Source: Pseudozyma flocculosa PF-1
Taxonomy: Eukaryota > Basidiomycota > Ustilaginomycetes > Ustilaginales > Ustilaginaceae
Direction: 5' to 3'
Assembly: GCF_000417875.1 (NCBI RefSeq)
Contig: NW_006920880.1
Coordinates: 61,911-125,910 of the forward strand
DNA: 64,000 bases
Made by a program: the position numbers and the translations under genes. Under the pieces are notes generated by a model. The model was not told where the DNA came from. It searched no databases and worked only from the letters and a program-made list of their open reading frames with translations. The number at the start of each line of letters is the position of its first letter. Positions within the stretch are counted from its first letter, which is position 1. Shown one piece after another: positions 22,357 through 33,511 of this stretch.

Positions 22357-23408
22357 CCTCGTTTCGCCGGCTCGGCTGGCCTCATCTCGACTCGCCTGGT
22401 CTGCTGCCGCCCGCCCGCCCGCTGGCTGTCCTGTCCCGCCCCGACTCGTCTCCACCCGCCCTTTGCCCGATCCTCTCGTCCGCTTGGCTCGTTGCTGCGT
22501 CGCATCTGGCCGGCTCTCTCCGCTCCTTTTTGATTTGCCTGGAACTCGGTCGTCTCGACGCTGGCCTCGGACCGCAGGCAGGAGAAGGGACGAGCTGGCG
22601 GGGGTTGATTGGCCAGCCCGCTCCTCACCTCGCCCTTGCCATTGTCCTTTGCCCAGAAGCCCATTACCATCCCCCCTCCCTTTCCCCCCCCGTTCTCGAT
22701 CAGCCAGCCGAATGTCATCCACACTTTGAGAGATCGCCGGCTGGCCCCGTCGTGCGTGCGTGTCTGCGCTGTGAAGCATGGACGTGCGTTTTAGGTTCGG
22801 GTCCAGAGCGGCGAGCAGGCCAGCCTTCTGGCCGGGTTGGTGGCACGTGACTGCCGTCTGGGTTTTTGGCTGGCCAGGCTGGCCCAGGCGAGTCGGGCAT
22901 TTGGGGGTTGGGCCTGCCAGACGCGCCTCGCCTTGGGCCCCGCTGGACCTGGCAGGCCTGCGAGTCGGGGCGCGTGTGTTTTTGTGTTGGTTGGGGGTTG
23001 GGCGTGGGCTTGGCTGGCCGACGGGCAGGCTGGCTGGCTTGCCTGCCCGCGCTGCCCTGCTCGCCAGCTGACCACCCTTCTCCACCTCACCTTGCCTCGG
23101 TCCACTCCATCCATCCACCACCCCCTCGCCTCGGGTTGCTCTTCGCCACCTACTTCTCGACACGGCACAACTGCAACGTCACAACCGACACAGCCGCCGA
23201 CACCGTACAACAGCCCTCCCGGATTGGCTTTTGTCCTAGAGCGAGACGCTCCCACCTCGACAATCGACCCCCGGTACACGCTGCAAGTCCCGCGACACGG
23301 CCGCACACGCTAGCCACCGCTCCGTAGCGACGGCTTTGCACCTATCCTCGACCTCGTTCGTGAAGCACAGCCTCTCTCCGCAACTGACTTGGCCGCATCC
23401 CCGGGGCA
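22357..23408. other. Intergenic, about 1 kb, upstream of kinesin-14
   Basis: GC-rich with many GGC/TGGC motifs, becoming C/T- and CA-rich toward the kinesin start, as expected of a leader. No coding sequence is seen. Confidence 0.45.
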
Positions 23409-26400
23409 ATGGAAAACGTAGGTAGACAATCCTGGCGGGTCCGTCTGCCCTCCGCCTTGTTGCGCCGACCAGCACCCTGACGCCTCACCCGTTCTCGCGC
23501 ATGACCTCATCTTTCCCCCCTCATCGACCCACTCGCGCAAACCAGATCCCACCGGCCTTCACCCCTGCACGAAAGAAGACCGCCATGTCCAGCATCCCAG
23601 TGCCGCAGACGGCAAAGCGGCCTCGGACCGGCCCTTCTTCAATCTCGGCCCCGTCTGCCGCCGCCGGTCCTTCGCGCCTCCGCGAACCGGGCACCAGGGC
23701 GGCATCCGCCTCGCGCGTCGGGGGTCTAGCATCATCCATGGGGGCCAGCNNNNNNNNNNNNNNNNNNNNNNNNNNNNNNNNNNNNNNNNNNNNNNNNNNN
23801 NNNNNNNNNNNNNNNNNNNNNNNNNNNNNNNNNNNNNNNNNNNNNNNNNNNNNNNNNNNNNNNNNNNNNNNNNNNNNNNNNNNNNNNNNNNNNNNNNNNN
23901 NNNNNNNNNNNNNNNNNNNNNNNNNNNNNNNNNNNNNNNNNNNNNNNNNNNNNNNNNNNNNNNNNNNNNNNNNNNNNNNNNNNNNNNNNNNNNNNNNNNN
24001 NNNNNNNNNNNNNNNNNNNNNNNNNNNNNNNNNNNNNNNNNNNNNNNNNNNNNNNNNNNNNNNNNNNNNNNNNNNNNNNNNNNNNNNNNNNNNNNNNNNN
24101 NNNNNNNNNNNNNNNNNNNNNNNNNNNNNNNNNNNNNNNNNNNNNNNNNNNNNNNNNNNNNNNNNNNNGACCGCCGCGTCTCGGAGAGCCGGCGCCACTG
24201 TGCCGCGCGCGCCCATGGGCAACGCCACCAACCGCACCGTCACCAGCGCCAGGACCGTCGTGAGCGCCAAGCCGGGCCTCACGGGCGCCGGAAAGCCCGT
24301 CAGCAGCGTCCGGCGGACCGTATCGAGCGCCTCGTCGGCCAACGGCATTGACGTCGAGCCGTCGCGGATGGACGCCATGGAGTCGCGCCTCTCGTCGATG
24401 CAGGAGCTCTTTGACCTCGAGCGGCAAAAGACCGAGGAAAAGTGGAACAAGGAGCGGACAGAGAGGCTCGCTCAGGAGGAAAAGGTCAGGCAGCTCGAAG
24501 AAGACCTCCTCGAGCAGAGGAAGCTCGCCAGCAGCAGGCAGGAGGAGATCAAGAGGAGGAGGACGCTGGCCGACGACGAGCTGCTCCAGCTCAACGCCAA
24601 GCACGCAAGAGAAAAGCGGATGCTCGAAGAGGAGCTCGACCGCGAACGCCAGACGGTCTCGGCGCTCAAGGTGAGCGGGCCGCCGCCGCCGTCCTTAGCA
24701 CCGTGTCCGATCTCGACGAGCTGACCGCGTGTCTCTCTCCCCCTTGCACTCGCCCTCGCCGACCCGCGCCTCCCGCAGTCGACGCTGTCGCAGCAATCCA
24801 CGTCGCACCTGACGATGGAGTCGACCAACTCGGCGCTGCGCGCCCAGGTGACGGTGCTGCAGACCGAGGTCGAGCAGCTCAAGGCCAAAATCGCCTCGAT
24901 GGAGGGCGACGTCCAGGCGGCCAAGGAGTACAGCCTGCACCTCGAAACCGAGCTGCGCGAGGCCGAGTCGCTCCGGCGCAAGCTGCACAACGAGGTGCAG
25001 GAGCTGCGCGGCAACATCCGCGTCTTTGCGCGCGTGCGGCCCACGACCCAGAACGACGCCAACAACGGCGCCGAGGCGCTCGCCACCATCCGCTTCCCCA
25101 ACGAGCGCGAGGCCACCCAGATCGAGATCCTCGCCGCCGGCGAGAGCGCCACCGGCACCGTCACGATGAAGAACCACCTCTTCACCTTTGACCGCATCTT
25201 CCAGCCCTCGGCGACCCAGGCCGATGTGTTTGAGGAGATCGCTCACCTCACGCAGAGCGTCCTCGACGGGTACAATGTGAGTAGGCCGCTGGCAGGATGC
25301 CTTGTCGATCTTCCGCGCCGCGACCGACGACATGATGCTGACGGCGAGTTCTCATGTCGTGCTCCCCGCCCTGCCCCTGTCCCACGCTCGGCCCTGCGTG
25401 CCACCCTGGCCTTCCATCCCTCCCTTCGCGCCCGCAGACGTCGATCTTTGCCTACGGCCAGACGGGTTCCGGCAAGACGCACACGCTCGAGGGCGCACCG
25501 ACGTCGATCACCAGCGCCGACCCGTCGTCGGACGACGGGGCGGGCCTGATTCCGCGCGCGGTCCAGATGCTGTGGTCGACGGCCGAGTCGCTCAAGGACA
25601 AGGGCTGGAAGTACGACTTTGAGGGCCAGATGCTCGAAATCTACCTCGACAACATCAACGACCTCCTGGGCAAGGCCGAGGTCGACAAGGGAAAGCACGA
25701 GATCAAGCACGACAAGGGCCGCACGACGGTGAGCGACACAGTCGTCGTGCCGCTCGAGACGCCCGCCGAGGTGTTCAAGCTGCTCGAAAAGGCGAAGCGG
25801 CGCAGGCAGGTGGCGGCGACGCTCATGAACGAGCGCAGCTCGCGCAGCCACAGCGTCTTTATGCTGCGCGTGCGCGGCACCAATGCGACGACGATGGAGG
25901 CGTGCGATGCCGTGCTGAGCCTCGTCGACCTTGCGTGAGTCGCCGGAGCCGATGCGCTCGACTGACGAGGCGAGCTTTGCTGACACCTCGTCTGGTTCCT
26001 CTCCCGCTCACGACTCTCTCTTGCTCTACCTCTCTCCCCTCCCCCTCTCCGTGTCATCCTGCTGCGACGCCCGATGCAGCGGCTCCGAACGGCTGGCCAA
26101 CTCGGGGTCCGGCGCGGATCCGGTGCGGCTCAAGGAGGCGCAGAGCATCAACAAGTCGCTCAGCAGCCTGTCGGACGTCATCTCTGCCCTCGGACAGAAC
26201 AAGGGCGCCAACCACGTGCCGTACCGCAACTCTACGCTCACCTGGCTGCTCAAAAACAGCCTCGGCGGCAATTCAAAGACGTGAGTGGTGGTGTGGAGAG
26301 CCGAGCAGCGGGCCGTCGGGGACGAGCGAACGCGAGAGTGCGCGACGTGCGCTGACATCCGTATCTCTCTGTGCCTGGATCGACGCGGCGGCGACAGGCT

Positions 26401-26527
26401 GATGCTGCTCGCCCTCTCGCCGATGGCGGCGCACCTCAACGAGTCGCTCTGCTCGCTCCGCTTCGCCACCAAGGTCAATTCGACGACCATCGGAACGGCC
26501 AAGGCGGTCAAGACCATCACGGCGTGA
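23409..26527 (+). CDS. KAR3: Kinesin-14 (C-terminal motor, Kar3/KlpA type)
   Basis: Motor exons are 24779-25276, 25438-25934, 26080-26280 and 26398-26527, all phase-consistent; the upstream exon ends at 24670. The start is uncertain. Either ATG 23409 encodes MEN, spliced at 23418-23545 in phase to [14 protein letters not shown], or translation starts at ATG 23501 or 23585 in the unspliced frame. The N-terminal region is basic and Ser-rich and contains a 419-nt assembly gap. A coiled-coil stalk follows ([20 protein letters not shown]). The motor is C-terminal, with the kinesin-14 neck [14 protein letters not shown], the P-loop [11 protein letters not shown], switch [12 protein letters not shown] and switch II LVDLAGSERL. 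The product is about 819 residues with the gap counted. It is a minus-end-directed motor for spindle function and karyogamy. Confidence 0.93.
23750..24168. other. Assembly gap (419 N) inside kinesin-14
   Basis: A run of N lies in the low-complexity N-terminal region of the kinesin. The frame on both sides is compatible with the given gap length, but this does not prove the length is right. Confidence 1.
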
Positions 26528-26699
26528 GGCAACTCGGGCGATGCGCATCGGGCCGCTCTCCTTTCTCCCACGCTCCTTGTCCGTCCGGAATCAGCACCTC
26601 TCCCTGCTTTGCCTTCGCTTCCACGCCACCTCACTCTACACGATGGCTCCGCCCCTCGGCTTCCCCCTCCTTTCCCTTGTGTCCCTCTTTTGTGCTACC

Positions 26700-26749
<50 letters not shown>

Positions 26750-26925
26750 GCACTTTGATCCACGGCGACGATACCTTGACACCCATGGCGACCTCGAGGC
26801 CAACCAGCTGACACGGCGAGATAATGTTGGGGTCGATGCATTGGTGGGCAGCACGGAGCGAGGCGGCGTGGATACGGTTGCGCCGCTCTCCCACCGACGA
26901 TGGCGTCTCGCTCGACTCTCTGCCT
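26528..26925. other. Convergent 3' regions of kinesin-14 and BFR2
   Basis: About 400 nt between two stop codons on opposite strands. It holds a CT microsatellite (26704-26744) and C/T-rich sequence. No gene is seen. Confidence 0.6.
26704..26744. repeat. CT dinucleotide microsatellite
   Basis: About twenty uninterrupted CT units lie between convergent genes, ending at a CTGTCTCG. Confidence 0.95.
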
Positions 26926-28887
26926 CTACCCAAACACTCTGAGTCCACCGAGCTGGACGTTGTCCTCGTCCCTCTGGCCGATGCTCTGCCCACCCGCCTC
27001 CTCGGCCCGCACCAACCCATCCAGATCCTCCCCTCCCTCGGCATCGGCATCCGTACCCGCAGAAGCAGAGGCGAGCTGGCTAAACAGCCGCCCGATCTGC
27101 TCCTCGCTCCACCGAAGGCGGTTGGGGATCGGAGGCATAAAGGCGACAATCTTTTCGTGCACGTCGTACCGCAGCCTCCGCCCCTTTGACGCCTTGGTAT
27201 CGACGCCCCCGCCGCCGCGCTTGCTCTTTTTGGCGCTGACGGCGTAGAGCTCGTTTGCGAGCGCCGTCGAGTTGTTCGACGACGATGCCGTCGAGCGCCG
27301 CTCGATGAGCTCGCGCAGCAGGAACGAGTAGAAGTCGGTGTCGTCAAACACCTCGGCATCGACGTCGCGCGACGACGTCGCTGCATTGGCCCCCGCTGCC
27401 GCCGACGAGGACGAGGACGGCGCGTCGGCAGGGGCCAGGATGGCGCCAATCTTGATCTTGGCGGCGTCGTCGCCCGAGCGCAGCACGCGCGTGCGCTCGA
27501 GGAGCCGGTCGAAGCCGTCGCCCGACATGGTCGCGTCAATCTGGGCCACGGGCGAGCGGTTGACGGCCTTGAGCGCAAACTTGTTCGACGCCGCCGACGA
27601 TGCCGCGGCAGAAGAGACCTTGTGCGACCACTTTTCCAGGATCGGCCGCCGGCTGGCGTCGAGCGCCTCTTCGAGCCCGACGAGGTCCAGGATGGACGCG
27701 GCGAGCACGTCACCGTCGTCGCCCGAGGATCCGAGCGACGCGATCCGCGCAGCCACGTCGTCGTCGTGGCTGTCGCCGTCGGTCGAGGAGACGGTGAACG
27801 GCCTCTTGCGCTTGCGCGAGTTGGCATCGAGCTTCTTGGCCCCTCCGGACGCAGCAGCGGCGGGGTCGTTGAGGACGTGCAGCCGGGTGCGGACGTCAAA
27901 CAGGCGGTCGGACAGGGCGAGGAGGTCCTGGAGCGTGGTGCCGAGCGCAGCCGTCGCCGGCGACGAGGAGCCGGAAGCGAGCCAAGCTGCGAGCGCCGTG
28001 GGATCCGGCAGCTGGTTGAGGTGGCGCAGCGCCGACTGGGCCTTGATGCGCGCCTCGAGCGAGCGCTCCCACAGCTTGATCTGCTTGCGCACGTTGCGAC
28101 CCTTTTCGGCGTCTTCGAGCCGGCGCGCCTTGAGCTGCTTGGCCAGCTTCTGCGACTGGTTGAGCTGCGCGGCGATCGTGTTGCCGCCCTCATCGTCGTC
28201 GTCGTCGTTGTCCTCCTCCTCCTCGGCCTCGGCCTCCTGGAAGCGAAGAGACTTCTTTGGCTTCGAGCTTGGCTTGGCGGCTGGGGCGCTAGAGGACGAG
28301 GTGCCGCGCACGAGATCGGCAAAGTCGTCCAGGTCCGAGGCGTCGTCGTCTTCCTCTTCGCCGTCGTCTTGATCCTCCTCGGCGTCGTCCTGGCCATCCT
28401 CCTCTGCTTCCTCCTCATCCTCGTCCTCATCCTCATCCTCGTCCTCATCGTCCTCTGCATCTTCATCAGATGCCATCTCCTCGTCCCCATCCTCTGCCTC
28501 GTCATCCTCCTCTTCTGCGTCATCCGCGTCGCCGTCATCGCCCTCATCCTGGCCGTAGAGCTGTGCGCGGGTGGCCTTGACGCCCTGGTACTTTGGGTCC
28601 CTCAGCTTGTCGTGTTCGGAGAGGGCCGACTTTCTGCGCAGCTTGCTCTCCTCGACGTCGACGTAGTGCGCCCTCGGGTTGTGCAGATTGTCGTCGTCGT
28701 CGCCGTCGTCGTCGTCGTCGTCGGAAGCTGCACCGGCGGAGCGGTCATCGCCGCCATCGTCGGCGGCGCGCTGGTGGGCCTCGCTGAGGTCGTAGCCGGC
28801 TTCCGGGTCGTAGTCGGTGGGAGCGGCCGAGTTGAGCTCGCCGAGCAGGGCTGCGAGCGACGAGGATGGTTTCGCTTTGGGCGGCAT
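26926..28887 (-). CDS. BFR2: Bfr2/AATF-family ribosome biogenesis protein
   Basis: A single exon of 653 residues. I chose the ATG at 28887 (MPPKAKPSSSLAALLGELNS) over an upstream frame because the APTDYDPEAGYDLSEAH block matches the family N-terminus. A long acidic region of Asp/Glu runs follows (about residues 60-220). The AATF leucine-zipper-containing domain is around LNQSQKLAKQLKARRLEDAE and KQIKLWERSLEARIKAQSAL. The C-terminal TRAUB domain includes AEVFDDTDFYSFLLRELIER, then RRLRYDVHEKIVAFMPPIPN. Bfr2 is a nucleolar SSU-processome component needed for early 18S rRNA processing. The gene is divergent from NSP1 and convergent with kinesin-14. Confidence 0.94.
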   Translation of the reverse strand: MPPKAKPSSSLAALLGELNSAAPTDYDPEAGYDLSEAHQRAADDGGDDRSAGAASDDDDDDGDDDDNLHNPRAHYVDVEESKLRRKSALSEHDKLRDPKYQGVKATRAQLYGQDEGDDGDADDAEEEDDEAEDGDEEMASDEDAEDDEDEDEDEDEDEEEAEEDGQDDAEEDQDDGEEEDDDASDLDDFADLVRGTSSSSAPAAKPSSKPKKSLRFQEAEAEEEEDNDDDDDEGGNTIAAQLNQSQKLAKQLKARRLEDAEKGRNVRKQIKLWERSLEARIKAQSALRHLNQLPDPTALAAWLASGSSSPATAALGTTLQDLLALSDRLFDVRTRLHVLNDPAAAASGGAKKLDANSRKRKRPFTVSSTDGDSHDDDVAARIASLGSSGDDGDVLAASILDLVGLEEALDASRRPILEKWSHKVSSAAASSAASNKFALKAVNRSPVAQIDATMSGDGFDRLLERTRVLRSGDDAAKIKIGAILAPADAPSSSSSAAAGANAATSSRDVDAEVFDDTDFYSFLLRELIERRSTASSSNNSTALANELYAVSAKKSKRGGGGVDTKASKGRRLRYDVHEKIVAFMPPIPNRLRWSEEQIGRLFSQLASASAGTDADAEGGEDLDGLVRAEEAGGQSIGQRDEDNVQLGGLRVFG

Positions 28888-29412
28888 CGTTGCTGCTCTC
28901 TTTGTACGTGCTGCAGCGCAGTAACGAGGGCGAGAGTTTGGTCGAGGGGCGCCTGATGGGCTAGAGAGATGGCGGCGGGGTGGGAGGAGCGAAGGCCGGG
29001 CGAGAAGAAAGCAAGCCAGGCCCAAACCCAGCCCGCGCCGGACTCAGGACTGGCCGCCTGCCAAATCCAAAAAAATTGGAGCCGCGCCGCCGCCTGTCAA
29101 GATCTCGGGTTGCGGGCATCGCTCGGTTCCGCGGCGCCTGGCTCGCAGGACACGCCAGGCCCAGGCAGGCAGGCAGGCAGGCCAGCGGCAGCGCGTGCAG
29201 ACAACCCAACTCTCACCTGCTTTCTGGAGCGCAGTTGGTGACACCCTGACCCAGCCGCCGTCGTCCTCACTCACTCCCAAACACCACCACCACCACCGCC
29301 TCTGTCTCGTTTCCCTCCGGACCTTCACGCTCAGACAATCAACTGGACAACAGAGTCGCCGCTCTCTCCACCTGGCTTTCCCCCCCCGGCGACCGCCACT
29401 TGAGCACACATC
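28888..29412. promoter_or_regulatory. Divergent promoter region of BFR2 and NSP1
   Basis: 525 nt between two start codons on opposite strands. It contains a GGCAG tandem (about 29164-29182), a CAC run (about 29282-29298) and C/T-rich sequence close to the NSP1 start. No TATA box is clear. Confidence 0.5.
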
Positions 29413-31634
29413 ATGTCCTTTGGAGGTTCCGGCTTCTCGTTTGGCTCCACGCCGGCCGCGGGCGGCAACAACAGCAGCGCACCCAAACCCTTCTCCTTTG
29501 GCGCCACCACCAACAACACACAATGTGAGTAAGAACGCTGGATCGTCGCTCACTGGCGGCTCGTATGCGCCCCCCTGACGCCCTTCCTGCTCTTGCATCG
29601 CACGCCCTCCCCATCCTGTATGCTAGCCTCGTCCACCCCGGCATCGGGCGGACTCTTTGGATCCACTTCCAACACAGGCGCGACCGGCGGCGGCAGTCTC
29701 TTTGGAGGCACCAGTGCGCCCTCCACCGGCGGCTTCTCGTTCGGCGCTGCCAAGCCTGCCACCCCTTCCGGCACCACGACTCCCGGTGCTGCGCCCACCG
29801 GCGGCTTCTCGTTCGGCGGCGCTTCGACGGGAGGCGGAGGCTTCAAGCTCGGCGGTAGTGCATCCACGCCCGCAGCATCTGCGGCTCCCTCTGGCACCAC
29901 TACCCCCGCAGGACAGCCTCCTGCCAACTTGTTCGGCGGCGGTGCCAACAAGCCCGCCGCTGCCCCTGCTCCTGCCGCTGGCGGTTTCGGTGGAGGCGGC
30001 CTGTTTGGCCAGAACAAGCCTGCATCCCCGGCACCTGGCGCCACAGGTACCACTGGTGGATTCAGCTTTGGCGGCAGTGCAACGCCGGCCGCAAGCAGCG
30101 CTGCGACTCCCGCTGCGGGCACGACGACCGCGGCCCCTGCCTCGACCGGTGGATTCTCCTTCGGCGGCTTTGGCGGTGCCGCCACCGGCGCTGGAGACAA
30201 GAAGCCAGCAGCAACGGGCGGCTTCTCCGGCTTCACGCTTGGGGCGGCAGCAACACGGCGGCGGGCACAGACGCATCCAAGCCAGCCGCGGCTCCGAGCA
30301 CTGGGGCCGGCGGCTTCAGCTTCGGCGGTGCCACGAGCACCGCCAACAAGGATGCTACTGCCTCTACCGCATCACCGGCACCCGCCGCCAACCCGTTCGC
30401 GCCAAAGCCTGCCGCATCGAGCGCACTTGCGACCACCTCTGCCGCTTCGGCGACGACGACGGCCGCACCTGCGCCCGCGACAGGCGGCTTCTCGTTTGGC
30501 AAGCCCGCAACGTCGACGGCGGCGACCACATCCACCCCGGCGGGGGCTCCCGCCGCTGCTGCTCCCGCTGCTGGCGCCAAGCCGGCTGGCGCTTCGTTCA
30601 GCTTTGGTGCCAAGCCTGCCGAGTCGGCGGCGACGACGACGACGACGACGACCACCACCACCACCACCGCCTCAGCACCCGCGGCATCGACGGCAACTTC
30701 CGCCTCAAGCGCCGCGCCCGCTACCGGAGCAGCCTCGACGACGACGCCTGGGACTGTCAGCTTCGGTGCACCCAAGACGACCGCTGCTCCTGCAACTACT
30801 GCCCCTGCGGCGGCGGCCGCGCGTCCGGCGCCCGTTCCGGCGCCCTCGCTGCTGAGGGGCAAGAGCATGGACGAGATTGTCAACAAGTGGAGCGCCGAGC
30901 TCGATTCGGCGGTCAAGGAGTTTTCCAAGCAGGCGGGCGAGGTGGCCGCCTGGGACCGCGTGCTGTTGCAGGGTGGTGACGAGGTGAGTGCCAGGCTGCC
31001 TCTGCTTTCTGTGTTCTCGCCGGCAGTCGCGCTGACCGTTGGCTCGACCTCGATCCCTCTGCCGCACTGATGTCCACTCCAGATTTCGAAGCTGCTGAGC
31101 ACGCTGACGCAGGCCGAGGAGAGGCAGGTGGGCATCGAGCAGACGCTCGACTATGTCGAGCAGCAGCAGACCGAGTTCTCCTCGCTGCTGGACGGCTACG
31201 AGTCGCAGATTGGCGATCTGCTGTCGGGCGTGCAGGGCGGCGGCCCCTCGACCTATGGCGGCGCGCTGCGAGGCAACGCCGCCGAGGCTGGTGCGGCCGA
31301 TGTCGAGCGCGAGAAGGCGTACGCGCTGGCCGAGACGCTCAATGCGCAGCTCGACGACATCTCGCGCAACCTCTCTTCGATGATTGGCGAGGTCAACTCG
31401 CTGTCGTCGCCGCACGCCCCTTCGAGCGCGGCGGCGGCGTCCAACGTCGAGGACGCCAACCTCGGCGCGCTCAAGGTCGGCGGACGCTCGAGCGGCGCGG
31501 GCGCCAGCGACGACCCCGTGAGCCAGATTGCCAGCATCCTCAACGCGCACCTCGCCAGCCTCAAGTGGATCGACGAGAGCAGCTCTAACCTGCGCGACAA
31601 GATCGAGGGCCTGAGGCGCGGCCAGATTGCCTGA
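29413..31634 (+). CDS. NSP1: FG-nucleoporin Nsp1 (Nup62 family), one-base frameshift
   Basis: Exons are 29413-29524, 29627-30983 and 31083-31634. The N-terminal part is rich in FG repeats in a Ala/Thr/Pro background (for example GGFSFGAAKPATPSG and GGLFGQNKPASPA), with FSFG cores that bind transport receptors. The C-terminal Nsp1 coiled-coil domain starts near LRGKSMDEIVNKWSAELDSA and includes LSTLTQAEERQVGIEQTLDY, ending LRDKIEGLRRGQIA. The frame breaks at 30241-30244 (GGGG). Upstream codons run in one frame, and FG-repeat coding resumes immediately in another, as if one G were missing. With one extra base the product would be about 673 residues. Nsp1 lines the central channel of the nuclear pore. 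A sequencing error is the simplest explanation. Confidence 0.93.
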
Positions 31635-31953
31635 TTAGCCGGCGGCCGCGTGCCCCATTCCGTGGCGTGGCCCGTTGTGTCCCCTTTGCGCGCGAATCCG
31701 AGCATTCTCTTCCTCAGAATCAGATCGACAGCTCCGTGTGTGCGATCTGATCTGGACGCTGACCCATGTGAGAAGGCGCTCTGCTGCGTGAAGTCCGCCG
31801 CCGCGGTCGAATGCCCGCCCATGCAAGGGCCGAGTGCTGAGCGTGGGGGGGCCGCGAGTGGTCCGTGACTGCTTTGCCTTCTTCCTCCACGCTTCGATTC
31901 CTGCCCGCTTGCCCTGCTACCACCACCACCACCACCACCGCTACCTCTTCGCC
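31635..31953. other. Short spacer between NSP1 and the oxygenase gene
   Basis: 319 nt with a CAC run (about 31920-31939) just upstream of the next ATG. No gene is seen; it holds the NSP1 terminator and the oxygenase promoter or leader. Confidence 0.5.
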
Positions 31954-33511
31954 ATGTCAACCTCACTGCCGTTGCCGCCGACGATCCCAACCATCTCTCT
32001 GCGCGATCCGCGGTTGGGCGACGCCATCCTCGACGCTTGCACCTCGAGCGGCTTCTTCTACCTCTGCGACCACGGCATCGCGCAGCACGAGACCGACCGC
32101 CTCTTTGCCCTCTCGAGAGACTTTTCCGCCCTCGAAGAGGCTACCAAGCGCCGCTTCATGGATCGAGCATCGAACACGGTGAGCTGGTCGCCTGATGGCC
32201 GTCGAGCTGCGCAGCAAGCCCTCCTCTGGTCGCTGACCGTGTCGACATCGGTCTGGTCTGCTCCGCCCCCGGTTCTCCTGTGCAGGGCTTTACCCCGATG
32301 TGAGGACCTGGCGGCCGGCCACAGGCGTATCGTGATCAGGGAGCTGACTCTTTTCGACATCCCAACCATACTGGTGCTGCTGCAGAAAGCACGAGAGGTG
32401 AGTGCAGGGCGGGGATGGTCCACGTCTGCGTAAGGAGCCAGCCTGACCCACCTCTCGCCCGCTATCAACCGCAGCCTAGACCCCTCGAAAGCATCAGACG
32501 GCGACCTCAAGGAGTCCTTCTACCTCGCACGCCTGGCCACGACAGCGTCCGGTTCCACACCCGAGAGCGTCGAGCACCGGCCCCCGACACAGCTCCTGCC
32601 GGCCGGCCTCGGTTCCTCCAAGGACGACGTCGCCCGGTTCATCGAGCAGTGCAAGGCGGTCACCGACGAGGTGCTGCGCGGTTTCGCCAACGCTCTCCAT
32701 CTAGACGATCCTGCCTTCTTCAAAGGCAACCACCACGGCGCCCACGATAGGCTGAGGCTGATCCACTACCCTCCTTCGAGTCCGAGCAGCGACCAAGGTG
32801 CCAGCATCCGCGCCGGCGCCCACAGCGACTACGGCTCGGTGACGCTCCTGTTTCAGAAGGACGTTGGGGGCCTCCAGGTCGAGCTCGAGGGCTCAGGCTG
32901 GATCGACATCCCGCCCAAGCAGGGCTGCATCGTGGTCAACGTCGGAGATGCCATGGAGTGAGTCGGCGCCCTTCTCGGCCCGTCCCTGCCCTCCGCTGTC
33001 CGACCTGCCTTCCGCCGTCCGACCTGCCCTGACGAGACCAGATCTTGACCTGCTCGCCCTTCCCATTGCCCAGGTTCTGGACCGCTGGCCTCTTCCGCTC
33101 TACGCAGCATCGAGTTGTGATGCCCCGCAACGATTCTGAAGCCTCATCTCGCTACTCGATGTGGGTGCTAGCCGTCGATCCGGTATCAGGCGCGATGGGC
33201 GTCTCCTGACGGCTTCTCTCTTGCCTTTCCCTCGTTTCTCCGCCACACGCAGGGCCTACTTTTGCCAGCCGGACGAGAACTGCGTCCTCCAGCCGCTGCC
33301 GCTCTCTTCGCAGGTGCTCGAGGCGATCGGGAACAGGCGCACCGCGATGGACCCGGCCGAGTTCGAATCGAGGCTGCGGCGGAAGGGCGTCGATGTCGAT
33401 TCGGCCCGGGCCGCCTATCGCGGAGATGCTCCCTTTGGCCACCTCGGGCAGATCAAGCTGACCGGTGGCCAGCACCTGCGAGCGCGGCTGGCGGCCACCT
33501 ACAAGGCCTAA
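31954..33511 (+). CDS. 2-oxoglutarate/Fe(II)-dependent oxygenase (isopenicillin N synthase-like fold)
   Basis: Six exons, 31954-32178, 32286-32299 (14 nt), 32386-32397 (12 nt), 32475-32957, 33074-33160 and 33253-33511, join in phase to 359 residues. The two microexons spell GFTPIKHES across their junctions, restoring the family's G-[YF]-x-P...E-x-LDPS block before KASDGDLKESFYLAR. The N-terminal block is LGDAILDACTSSGFFYLCDH. The iron ligands are H200 and D202 (AGAHSDYGSVTLLFQ) and H257 (STQHRVV). The cosubstrate Arg and Ser are R271 and S273 (RYS). The substrate is unknown; members include gibberellin and flavonoid oxidases and many uncharacterised fungal enzymes. No targeting signal is seen. 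It follows NSP1 by 319 nt on the same strand. Confidence 0.92.

Noticed and set aside
21904..23163. A 419-codon minus-strand frame downstream of tropomyosin
   Set aside because: It is antisense to the acidic plus-strand extension and gives Arg/Ala/Gly-rich sequence with no motif.
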